The notes under the pieces: generated by a model | What the model saw: the letters and a program-made list of their open reading frames with translations, nothing else | Database searches by the model: none | What the model was told of the DNA's origin: nothing | In this document: piece by piece, positions 35,797 to 46,336 of the stretch | Position numbering within the stretch: the first letter of the stretch is position 1 | Layout: every line of letters begins with the position of its first letter | Position numbers and translations under genes: made by a program | Origin: Gnetum montanum | Lineage: Eukaryota > Streptophyta > Gnetopsida > Gnetales > Gnetaceae | DNA: 64,000 nt | Direction: 5' to 3' | NCBI GenBank assembly: GCA_015680685.1 | Contig: MNCI01029492.1 | Coordinates: forward strand, 629,638 to 693,637

Positions 35797-36480
35797 TTGA
35801 CGTCTAGAGGAATCCACCCGAGAGGCGTTGACAAAGAAGTGCAAAACACCATGAACAACCAAGTACCAAGCATTATCCGTCGGCCCTTGGCTGGATGTCA
35901 TCGCACCATTTTCAAAAGTGGCTACATGACACAAAATGCAGCCCTGGCAGACTGTGATGTGCTAGTTTATAGTCCTAGCAAAATGTTGGATGTTGTTCCA
36001 ATTTAACATCATGACCCAAGGACGATGCTAGTTTAGTGTTGTAGTGGACAGTGTGCTGCTAGTTTATAGTCGTAGTAGACTATGAAGAGGTAAACTAGTT
36101 TATAGTCTTAGTGGACTCTAGATGCTAGTTTCACATCATGGCGAATAGATGTGATAGTTTAGTGTCATACCGAATAGAGCTTTGTGGTGTTGGTTTATTA
36201 TCATAACTCCAAGACTATTCTGTGGTATCAGTTTTAAGTCATGATGCCAGGACTGTCCGCACTAGTTTATAGTCATAGCGGACTGTCTTTGCCAGTTTAT
36301 AGTCATAGCGGACTATTCGTGCTTACCTTGTTTGTGTAAGGTGTGATGCTGCATGCATGGTTATGTCGTGTGTGTGCAAGATCCTGCAAAGATCAAGTAG
36401 GAAGAAAACAACATCAACACTTGTTGTACATAGAGTTGAAATGTATGAATGAAGGAAAATCAATGCAACAGGTGATAGTT
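35797..36480 (-). other. 3' non-coding region of element 3 with repeat array and orphan splice donor
   Basis: About 35945-36320 is an array of the ~30-bp gctagtttatagtcatagcggac repeat. A donor CAAG|GTAAGC sits at 36326 as after integrase in elements 1 and 2, although integrase is absent. A segment without clear homology (about 36330-36475) then joins to sequence matching the start of the pro/RT intron. The missing pol therefore seems to have been removed between intron 1 and the post-integrase intron. Confidence 0.6.
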
Positions 36481-36772
36481 TTAGGCCGTTCCGGGCCGTA
36501 GGCTAGTTTAAGGTCTTTTTGGGCCATGTGTTTTTGTAGTTTTATGTTTTTCAAATGCACTATGTGAACTAAGTTGACGAATATGTAAACAAAGCAAAAT
36601 GCATGATCTAAGTGAGTGGGAAAAATGTAAATGTAAAGGCTAGTGCAATGTAAACAAAAGTTAAGAATGCATGGTAAAGGGTAGGCAAGCCCCTGCATTT
36701 TGAGCCAAGGGAATGTCTTAGTCATGTAGTTGTTTCCTAATCAAGTGTGGATTAGGGAGTGTGCAAGGTTTA

Positions 36773-37330
36773 GGATCCTCTAGGGGGGCTGTTGGCTTCA
36801 ACCAATTGTTCGGGTGTGTTATCCTTAGGCGTTGCATTAGTTACCGTAGGTGTACCACCAAGAAACTCTTCTTCCAGAACTTGTGCCATGTCTATGTCAT
36901 GGATAGTCGAAGAGGAAGCTTTATCACCATGGATGATAACTTGACCACCTTCATATGGAAAGTGGATTTCTTGATGGATGGGAGAGGAGATGGCCCTTAG
37001 TTTGTCCAACCAAAGCCTACCTAGAATCATGTTGAAACTTGGAATCTCCTCTATGATAGCAAAGTTTACACTAGTGGGGAATTGCTCTCCCACCACAAAG
37101 GCTAAGTTGATTGTACCCCTGACTAAGACACATGATCCACTGAAATATTTTAGACATGTGGTTTTGGTTGGCTTGATTTCATATGCCAAGCCTAGCTTGT
37201 CGATGACGGAGTACAAGACTATGTTTGTTATTGCACCATCATCAACATGTACCCTGCAGATGGTACACTGTCCAACACGAATGCTAATGGATAGTGGAGC
37301 CGTAGTGACCTCCCCTCATTTGGGGTTGAC
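36773..37330 (-). pseudogene. Aspartic protease of element 3
   Basis: The best preserved protease in the window. The active site reads VHVDDGAITN (near 37240; DDG in place of the usual DTG/DSG). Then come KLGLAYEIKPTKTTCLKYF, SGSCVLVRG, the second hallmark FNMILGRLWL (37000; family ILGRPWL) and the tail FPYEGGQVIIHGD, ending in an acidic stretch. The frame is open from 37216 to 36770. DDG is shared with elements 1 and 2, so it appears to be a lineage feature. It would cleave Gag. Confidence 0.85.
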
Positions 37331-40312
37331 TTTGATTGCATCATCGCGAAAGGTTAAGGTTGTTGAACCCAATTCTTGTGGTGTAGGGGGTAACATCATT
37401 GCACGGATGGATACCTCATTTACAGGGATGTTCTCCATAACAGGAATGGAGGCCAACACCTGGGCCAATGCTTGGTAGTGAGTAGATGAGATCATGACCA
37501 GGTTGTACAAACTAAATGTTGTGTTCTTTTGCTTGAGCATTTGTTTTACCTGGGATACGGTAGCTACAAAGTTCTTGTCATTAGCCATTTTGTTGACCTT
37601 GACTTCCTCCATGTGGTTTGAGAGACAAATCTCTTGCAAAGGGGACTTGGGCTTGGTTTGCTTGGCTTGCTTGGGGGTAGGGGCCCTAGTGTTTAGCTAT
37701 TGTTTGTTGGTTGTGGCTTTTTCTTCAGCCATAGGGGTTGCGAGATGCTCGTTTTTCCTCTTGCGTTGCCATTTGGTTGACTTACTTGGGTTACTAGTGG
37801 GGTCAACCCTCGAGGGAGGAGGGATTAAGATGTTGCCTATTGTTGGGCTTCGAGTAGGTGAGGGGCCATCACGTTGTGACACCTTGATGATGAAAGGTTG
37901 CTTAGCGGTTTTTATTGCCGCATCATGCCAGTTTAATGTCTTAGCAAACGATTCGTGCTAGTTTAGTGTCTTAGCGGATGAACGTTGTGGAGCCTTAACC
38001 ACAAAGGGTGTTGTGGGTGCCTGGGGTGGCACCTTGATAACAAAGGGAGGCCTCTTGTTTGTGGAGGTTGAGGGAATCCTTGCCTTGTTGGGAGGCACAC
38101 GGATCATGAAAGGTTGTTGCATAGGTTTGGGCTTGCCACCTATGCTAATTGAGTTTATGACATAGGAGGCATTGTTTATGTTGGATTGACTCGCCATGTC
38201 GATCACTAGTTGTCCTTGCTCTATCATTTCCTGTAGGTCATCTTGCAAAGCATGATAGTGGTTTGTACTATGACTAGCCATTTGATGGTAATGGCAGTAT
38301 TGGTTCAGTTTAAAATGTTGTGGGACTGAGGGCTTATTTGGTACTGCTAATGTGGAGTTCCTTAGTAGTTCACAATACTAATCATGTTTTTGGTGGGTAA
38401 TCTGTAATACGTGTTTGTGTTGGATTTGCCCAGCTTTCAAGAGTTTCTCCAATAGTTGAGAGGGTTGCATTGGTAGTGGTGTGTACTTTGAGAAATCATT
38501 GCACTAAAAGTTGGGCTTTGGAGTGGCCCCTACCAATGTAGGTTAGTTGGCACCAAATTGGTAGCTTTGTCAGCTGGGGCTTTGGGTTGCTTAGCTTTTG
38601 GGCCCCAGTTGGTTTCTCTTGTGCTTGCGGCCACTGTTGTATTTTGCTTGCAAGCATGTTGGTTTCTGTAGGCCACGTAAGTTGGGTCATTTCTTAATTG
38701 CGCTACCTCCTCTATGATTTTGATTTGTGCAAATGCTTGACTCAAAGTATGAGCACTTAAATAATAGAGTTTTGACTTAACGAAGTCATTCACAGCAACT
38801 TTAAAAATGGTGAGCAAGTATGTCTCAAGTATGGGCTCGTGGAGTTCATTTAGGGCCGCACTCCACCTTTGGATGAATTTTTTCACTAGCTCTAAAGGTG
38901 CTTGTTTGATCTAAATTAAGCTTTCTAGTGTGGCTTCAAGTTTTAGATTATACTTAAAATGGGTAACAAATTGATGTAACAAATCCTCTAGAGAGGATAT
39001 AGAGTTACGGGGTAAGGTTTAATACTAGTCTAAGGCTTTTCCTGTTAGGGACACATCAAATATACATAGAATTGCATGAGGCCAGGCCTAAAGCAGTAAA
39101 CATTATAGTCGAAATCTTACTAGATGGGTGTTTGGATCTCCCTCTCCGTTGTACTTGGTTAGTTAAGGTAATGGGATTTCCTTTGGAAAGGTTAATGGTG
39201 GAACTAAAGGATGGATTGGGTCATCTTGGTAGAAGTCCAACACCTTGATTTCCTCAGTGTTTGTAGTTTTAAGGCACTTTACCTCTTTAGTTAGCATGTG
39301 CATCATTTTCTTCGTCTCTGCCCACTCTTGGGCGGTAGGCAAACCGACGGGTTGAATGGATTGTGATTGGTAGTAATTCAATTGTTGCATTGTTTGTAGC
39401 AAGGGATACTGTTGGATTGTCGGTTGTTATGGCGAAGCAACATTCAAAGATGGGATTATAGGATGTGGTATGTTGTAGAGAGTAGGTTGGTGTTGCTGGA
39501 TAGCTGGTGAAACCCACTGCCCAGCCACAGGTTGTGAGGTGATCCCCTAAACATGTTGCGTTGAAGTAGTCAGAGGTGCCCCATGGGTTTGTACTTGTGG
39601 TATGTAATGGATGGACATGGAAGCTGGTACTTCTTGTCGAGAAGCTAGTCCTCACGTGTATGCGGATGAAGGGGGAAGCATGGTTCCTTCTAGGAAAGGT
39701 TGGAATAATGGATTTGTATAGGCATGAGGATTGACGGTATGGTACGAATCCCCATCCTCATATTAGGTAGCAAAGTCATCTTTCTCAACTCCATTCTGAG
39801 GCTCTATCGGAGGTGGCTGTAAGGCTTGATGCCTTGCCATGAGAAGTTGAGATATGAGTCAATGATGGGACTCAAAAAGAGGGATTATTTTAAAGGCTGA
39901 AGGGATGAACTCATGACCTCCTTTATGGATAAATTCATAGTTTCACTTTGCCTATCTTTCCATGTGATCGATAGGCAAGTTGGCTTGGATTTTCACAAAA
40001 ATGAAGTTATATTGTTCAGGCGTGAGGATTACGCAATTAGGATTAATCTGGGAAGACTCCATGATAGTGTAAGGCTTGACACCTTGCCATGAGAAGTTGA
40101 AATATGAGTCAATGATGGGGCTTAGAAAGAGGGATTATGTCAAAGGCTGAAGGGATGAACTCATGACCTCCTTTATGGATAAATTCATAGTTTCACTTTG
40201 CCTATCTTTCCATGTGATCAATAGGCAAGTTGGCTTGGATTTTCACAAAAATGAAGTTATATTGTTCAGGCGTGAGGATTACGCAATTAAGATTGATCTG
40301 GGAAGACTCCAT
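37331..40312 (-). pseudogene. Gag of element 3
   Basis: Starts at ATG 40312 (MESSQINL), followed by the N-terminal motif EQYNFIFVKIQANL, which is also found in element 6. Further down are a Gln-rich stretch, a linker ending FYQDDPIHPLVPPLTFP (39200), the retrotrans_gag core (FIQRWSAALNELHEPILETYL, then FVKSKLYYL, 38880-38750) and Lys-rich sequence. A proline-rich repeat region PFVIKVPPQ/PFVVKAPQ follows (38110-37860). I see no CCHC knuckle. Several stops and frameshifts break it, and the 5' end is duplicated (39821-40320). Confidence 0.75.
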
Positions 40313-40320
40313 GATAGTGT
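39821..40320 (-). repeat. 250-bp tandem duplication at the gag start
   Basis: Units 39821-40070 and 40071-40320 are nearly identical, with only a handful of differences by eye. The gag ATG and N-terminal motif are therefore present twice. This is the least diverged repeat pair in the window, so it is likely the most recent event. Confidence 0.93.
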
Positions 40321-40470
40321 GTGTAGCATGACTAGCTGGGAGCGTGTGTAGCGTGACTAGCCTACAACGTGTGCAGCATGACTAGCTGACAACATGTGCA
40401 GCTCAGCATGACAAGGGTTTAGTGTGAGAAAGCTCAGCATGAGTAAGCCAAGTTGGGCTTTAGTTTCAGC
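40321..40470. repeat. Leader minisatellite of element 3
   Basis: Three to four units of about 25 bp (gtgtgtagcgtgactagcctacaac) and shorter cagcatga derivatives between the primer site and gag. Confidence 0.75.
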
Positions 40471-40538
40471 ACTTGATCTATGCAGCATTTTAGCAGGTAA
40501 CGAGATCAACGTTTCAACAGGACTGTAAATAAGTCTGA

Positions 40539-40556
40539 GCCCTCCTTCTAACACCA
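40539..40556 (-). promoter_or_regulatory. Primer-binding site of element 3
   Basis: TGGTGTTAGAAGGAGGGC on the minus strand, 6 nt after the LTR end. The same site is in element 6 (62764-62781) and, decayed, in element 2 (46313-46330) and element 1 (50811-50828). It begins TGG as expected for a tRNA 3' CCA, but I cannot name the tRNA. Confidence 0.65.
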
Positions 40557-40562
40557 ATTCAC

Positions 40563-42192
40563 TATACTAACCTAAATCGTCGATGTAAGGCTGGTAGGAA
40601 AACAAACACTGAAAGATCATCGGGCAGACACAACTAACCCTACCTTCGCTCAAGGGCAAGCTGGAAAAGTAAACAAAGGCAGAGTTTCTTGGATGGTCTA
40701 CACGCAAATCAACCAAGGACTTCCCCTAGTGTAAACTATGGCTTGTGCTGGGGTTATCGTAACTGATGTTTTGAAACCTAAATAGCAAGTACGAAATGTA
40801 AACAAAAATGCATGCAGAACTGGTATTGTAAACAAAATGTAAATTGAATGTAAAATAGAGTAAATAGAATAATGGTTGGAAAAATGAACTATATTTTATT
40901 GCTTATAAAATATGTGCACCGATCAAAGCATAGCTGCATGTGTAGATGGTAGGTCAAGCGCCAAGCCTCGAGGCGATGTGATGTGATGTGTTTCAGAAGT
41001 GAAGTGCTTGGATGCTATTAGTCAAAGTGTGTCGAGTGCCCAAGGATCACTGGTCTGAGTTTCCTAAGCCATTTAACTCAAAAAATGCCAACCCTGTTTA
41101 TGTGAATTGACATGGTATTTATACGACTGGTCTTGGCTCAGGTGTGAAATTCATGAATGGAATCAATAGTTGGGAGATGAGAGGAAAATGGATCTCATGA
41201 CATGTGTCCAATGGACAGTTGTATGTGAGTTGGACATGTGTGGGCAAGCTACGTTCTTGACCAGGTTCATCATATCTTACAACATGTGGCTTACTCAAGC
41301 CCATGGAAACACATACAATTTGGACTGCGAGGGCCTGTCAAGCCCACAAATGAAGATTTACAATGTACTACAAGAGAAATTTACCCTGTCTCACTTGAAA
41401 CATCTGGATCTTTGGTTTGACCACTGCAGGATGTCAATTTGGGTGGTTCCGTGGCTATTTGAGGCTTGTCTGCTTGCACTCATGTTGGGCATTCACGCTG
41501 GGCATGTCCTCAGCGTAACCTCAGCCTGGGTGAAGTAAAATGAGACATTTGACATCAAATTTTGATTTCTAAAGCCTGTTCCTTGAATGCAATTGTTGCC
41601 CTAAATGTGTCTAACCCTGAGAGTGATCTGAAATCTAGAATTTGAACTTGAATGTATCTGATTTGGAGCTATTTTGGATTGGTCACACTGGACTCATGCC
41701 ACAGCGTGACCTGCAATGTGACTTGCAGCGTGACCTCAAAAACTTGTAATTTTGAGCTGAAATCTAGAATTTCTGAAGGCTGGAACCCATAGTTGTCAAT
41801 AGTGGACCCTAAGGATGACTTGTACCCTTGAAATCAAGTCATTTTTACTTAGTTTTGAGGCTCTAAACGTTGGTCACGTTGGACTCACGCCATAATGTGA
41901 CCTGCAGCGTGACCTCAAAAACTTGTAATTTTGAGCTGAAATTTGACATTCTGAAGGATGGGAGCTGAAGCTATCAAGGATGTGGTTCGAGGATGACTCA
42001 CAACTTAGGAATTAGATCATTTTTAACTCAGTCTTGATGTTATGTGGAGTTGCTCACAGTGAGGGTGAGCAAGCTACCTTGGGCAAGCTGGGTGTGAGCT
42101 CCATGCCTTAGCCAAATTTTACCTCCTGAAACTTTGAAAGGGCTTGAGTCATTCTAATTTCAAAGTGCAAGACCAAAATTAGTGGTGTTTCA
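40563..42192 (-). repeat. 5' LTR of element 3
   Basis: Full-length, 1,630 bp, with its U3 edge (GGTGTTTCA on the plus strand) at 42192 and TATA box at 41116-41123. Sequence of element 2 follows directly at 42193. Confidence 0.87.
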
Positions 42193-42271
42193 CCTTAGTC
42201 ATATAGTTGTTTCCTAACCAGATGTGGGTTAGGTGGCACATAGGGCTTGGAGGGTATGATATGGTAGTTAC

Positions 42272-42965
42272 TCTAACCCTTGTCAACTATGTCAAAGGGA
42301 AAATTTTCCCACAAAGCATCCTCCAAATAGTCAAGGGTTTCTATTGGCTCTTTGGGTTGGTCTACTTCACACTTTTCACCATCATCCTCTACAGGAGGCG
42401 TGTCATCAAGGAACTCTATCTCTAACCCTTATTCAACATTGATGTTATTGATGGTGAGAGGGACTGCGTTGTCACCATGTATGATAACCTCTCCACCTTT
42501 ATATGGAAGGTGGATTTCCTGATCGATTGGGGAGGAGATGACCTGTAGCTAGGCTAACCAAGGCCTACCCAGGATTAGGTTGAAACCTGACATCTCCTTA
42601 ACAACTATGAAGTCAACTACAATGGGGAATTTCTTCCCCACCATGAAGGCTATGGTGATAATCCCCCTTATGACAATGCATGACCCATTGAAATACTTCA
42701 AGCATGTTGTCTTTGTTGGTTGAATTTGATCAGTAAGACCAAGTTTGTTGATGACTATGCATGGGATGACATTGGTTGTCGTACCATCGTCAACATGCAC
42801 CTTGCAAATCCTGCATTCTCCCACACGGATAGTTATGAACATCGATGTGGTAATAACCTGATCCTTCTTAGGGTCTACCTTGATTACCTCATCCCGAAAT
42901 GTTAGGGGCATTGAACTTGATTCCTGTAGGGGAGGAGGCAACATCACAGTGTGTATGGACTATTT
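42272..42965 (-). pseudogene. Aspartic protease of element 2
   Basis: The frame 42947-42549 shows DEVIKVDPKKDQV, the active site VHVDDGTTTNVIP (42800), KYFNGSCIVIRG and FNLILGRPWLA (42555). The tail (FPFDIVDKG at 42280) then runs into the intron donor region. Stops break the tail. The catalytic triad position is DDG, as in elements 1 and 3. Confidence 0.85.
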
Positions 42966-45900
42966 GTCCATTGGGATGTCCTCCATGATAGGAATGGAGG
43001 CAAACATGTGCACTAATGCTTCATGATGGGCTGAGGAAGTCATCATGAGGTTGTATAGACTTAGAGTTGTATTTTTCTATTTTAAATCTTGCTTGACTTG
43101 TGCCAATGTGTCAAGCAAGTCCTTTATGCTATATGTTGCTTTGTTGTAAGCATTGGCCTTCACCTTTTCCATGCAACCTAGGAGATGGATCTCTCATGGA
43201 GGGGATTTGGGCTTGGTTTGCTTGGTTTGCATTGGAGCCTTAGTGCTCTGTTGTTGGTTTCTTTACTTTAGAGCCTTAGTGCTTTGTGGTTGACTGCTTG
43301 TTGTGGTGGCCTCTCCAGTTGGTTGGGCCATTGGTATGAAAGATAAGGGAAAAAGCTTAGGTGGGCCTAGTGCACTTTGCTCCTAGTGTTGCCTAAGCAT
43401 TTGATTAGTGAGCTGCTCATTAGGCCTCCCAATTTACCATCTTGGTTTTCTATTGGCATTGTTTGTAGGATGGGGTCTTGGACAAGTAGGAGTTAATGCA
43501 TTGCCCACCACCAGACTCCTAATAGGCAGGGAATCTACACATTGCAGTGCCCTTATTATAATGGGTGTTTGGGCTATTGTAGTTGGAACGTTCTGCGGAG
43601 CCTTGAACACAAAGGATGTTATGGGTGACCGAGGTGGTGCTTTGATGACAAAAGGGATCCTTGAACTAGTTGATGCTAAGGAGGTCCTAGTGTGGCCAGA
43701 GGGCACACAAACCACGATTGGTTCCTATGTTGGTTCAACATCTTCATCAACGTTGATGACATTAATGATGTACCTTGCACCTCTTGTGTTTAGTGGATCC
43801 TTGTAAACCCCCATTGATTAGTTTTAGGGGCACACTAGGTTGGTAGCATCAGAGACCAACTCATCCTTATCAATCATGTGTTGAATGTCATCCTGCAAAG
43901 CCATGCAAAAGTCTGTGTCATGACCTTGCAATTGGTGATAATGGAAAAATTGGTCTAATCAGAAGTGCTTAGGGACCATAGGCTCATTAGGAAATGTGGT
44001 CAAAGGATTTTTTACAAGCTCGTAATATTAGTCATACCACTTGTGAGTATCCTTGGACATCTGCTTGTACTAGATGCATCCAACATTAAGTAGTTGGTCC
44101 AAGAGCTCTAATTGCTTAATAGGCAATGGTGTATATGTTGAGCGATCCTTGCACTCAAAGTTAGGCCTTATGGAAACTAGTGCCATGGTCATCAATGATG
44201 TAGGCTAGTTGGTCACTGCGATGCTAGAGCTAGCCACATTGTTGCTAGCCAGTGCCTTAGATGGATTGGCCATTGGTTTGGCATTGGCTAGCTTAGCCTC
44301 ATTGGCCATTAATGTGACAGTTGTGGTGGCTTGTTTTCCTTTGGCCTTGTCTCTCTCCTTCTTTGCATGTAGGTTCTTGTAGGCCATGTAGGCCAAATCC
44401 TTGTTAGCCTCTGTCACATCCTAAATGCTCTTCGTTTGGGAAAATGCTTGTCTTAGGGACTGTGGGGCAAGGTAATACAGCTTCGACTTGATAAAGTTGT
44501 TCACTACACCTTTGAAAATGGCCAGCAAGCAGACCTTTGTGATAGGCTCATAGATCTCATTAAGGGAAGTGCTCCATTGCTAAATGAAGTTTTGCATGGG
44601 CTCTAGGTGGCCTTGCTTCACTTGCATCAATTGGTCTAAGGTTGCTTCAGGCTTCAAGTTGTACTTGAAGTGTGTAACAAATTGTGTGAGCAATTCCTCC
44701 AACAAATAGATGGAGGTCTTGGGGGGTGCATGAGACCAATCTAGTGCTTTGCTAGTTAGGGACATGGCAAAAACATAGATGATGGTATTTGGCTATGCCT
44801 ATAGTAAGAGGCACTCTAATTGGAAGGTGACCAAATGAGCATTGGGGTCCCCTTCACTATTATACTTGGTGAACTATGGGCACAGGACCCTTGTAGGTAG
44901 TGCCAATGGTGGGACTACAAGACTAATTGAATCATCCTGGTAGAATTCCATCATCTATAGTATTTCAGAGGAGGTGGCCTTGAGCTACTTGACCTCTTCA
45001 GTGAGTCATTGGATCAGCTAGAATGCTTGATCCAAGCCAGGTGTGGTGGTAGTGGTCTACATGGGTTGTGTTGCCCACTGAGGTTGCTGGGTGGGTCATG
45101 ACTTGACTCTAGCTTGTGTGACCAAGTGCAATGCCTATTTTATGATCTATGTCATGGACATATCGCCTAAGCCCCACCATGGGTTAGTGATTTGGGCTAT
45201 CAAAAAAGGTGCTGACGTAACACGTAGGACGAATGACACTTGAGTCACTTACGGTGGGAGCAGAATGTGCGTAGTGTGCTTGTAAGGTTGCATGGGCACA
45301 ATAGTTGTTTTTGTAGAAGGTTGGGTAACTTGAATAGTCTAAATAGCCTAAATGAATTGAACAAGCAAGGAAGAAATGACAAAAGGCACACTGAAGGAAA
45401 GGTTGAAGGGCAAGGTAACATCTTGATGTGTTTATTGCATTTGGTAGTTGCCACCACAAGTGTTAACCTAAGTGATGGCATTAGACTGTGGGATGACGGA
45501 GGAGGAACAACAGAGGATACCTACTTGAATAAGGCATGGAATGGGTTACCATGCTCAGATGGGCCTCAAACTCATCCAACTCCTCATGGAGTGGCTCCTC
45601 ATAGTCCATCCCTGCCTCACTGCCCATGTTGCGAAAAAAGTCTCCAACATGCTCTAGTAGTCTTCCTTGAGCAAGATAAAGTCAAAGTTGGAAGGGAACC
45701 ATTCCCTACCATTACAATACATATGCTCGTAACTACATTTGGCTTTCATTTCTTGGTGGTCTAAAGGTAAAACCACTTGGAACTTTGCACAAAAGAAGTT
45801 ATCTTGATCATCGCTGAGCGCCATGACCTCAGGAGGTAGGTTGCATAGCCTGAAAGATTGCCTCTATGTTAGTACAAAACCCCCAATAATTTCAACTAGA

Positions 45901-45968
45901 AACTCTTGTTGTATGGATTGGAACACACCTACACCCAAAGCAAAGGTTGAGGGTTGCTTGGGGTTCAT
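42966..45968 (-). pseudogene. Gag of element 2
   Basis: ATG at 45968 (MNPKQPSTFALGV), shared with element 1 (MNPKQPSTSAL at 50456). Next come the N-terminal motif DDQDNFFCAKFQVVLPLDH (45810), related to that of elements 3 and 6, and the retrotrans_gag core (SLTSKALDW, FVTHFKYNLKPEATLDQLM and the KQGHLEPMQNFI segment, 44765-44580). After these are a Lys/Ala-rich segment (44417-44205) and PFVIKAPPR-type repeats (43650-43560). Many frameshifts and stops. It would form the virus-like particle. Confidence 0.8.
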
Positions 45969-46312
45969 GATGCTTGTGCAAGAAACGAGTAAAAATAGCT
46001 AAGTGCTAAAATGTAGAAAAGTAGCTAAGTGTAGAAAATGTAGAAAAATAAATAACTCTAAAATGCAACAAAAAAAACCAAGTGTAAATGCATTGAAAAA
46101 TAGATAACTCTAGTACTACACTTAGAGCTAACTATGCTCACTATGCTGAAGCTAGCTATGCTCTACTAGAGACCCAGAATGTTGACTAACTGTGAACACT
46201 TGTGTTGTCAACCAAGGTTCTAGGGGAACCGACGATGGGAACCAATATGCATAGAGTACAAAGAGCATGCAATGCAAAAACCAAGGGATGGCCAAAGAAG
46301 GAAATGGTAGAG

Positions 46313-46330
46313 GTCCTCCTTCTAGCGCTA
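46313..46330 (-). promoter_or_regulatory. Primer-binding site of element 2 (decayed)
   Basis: TAGCGCTAGAAGGAGGAC on the minus strand, 6 nt from the LTR. It differs from the element 3 site at the TGG start and a few other positions. Confidence 0.55.
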
Positions 46331-46336
46331 GAAAAT

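Larger units (their letters stand above)
34172..42192 (-). mobile_element. Element 3: gag-pro-only LTR retrotransposon
   Basis: Bounded by homologous LTRs (34172-35782 and 40563-42192) unlike those of family A except for the shared start TGAAACACC and the polypurine tract. Inside are the primer site, gag, protease and intron-type repeats, but no RT, RNase H or integrase. The outer sequence continues element 2: the left flank aatgcaaacaag and right flank ccttagtcatatag are 60 bp apart in element 1 (21400-21476). About 60 bp of target and about 40 bp of LTR end were lost on the left, so no TSD is visible. LTR divergence by eye is about 10 percent. Confidence 0.85.
28611..42271 (-). other. Pro/RT intron of element 2, interrupted by element 3
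   Basis: The acceptor at 28611 matches that of element 1. The donor side reads AGA|GTAACTACC at 42271, a decayed version of element 1's CAAG|GTAAGTACC. Without element 3 (34172-42192) the intron is about 5.6 kb. It holds the second copy of the antisense gene. Confidence 0.55.

Noticed and set aside
45240-45764. 174-residue plus-strand frame
   Set aside because: Antisense shadow of element 2 gag; no counterpart in element 1 or 3.
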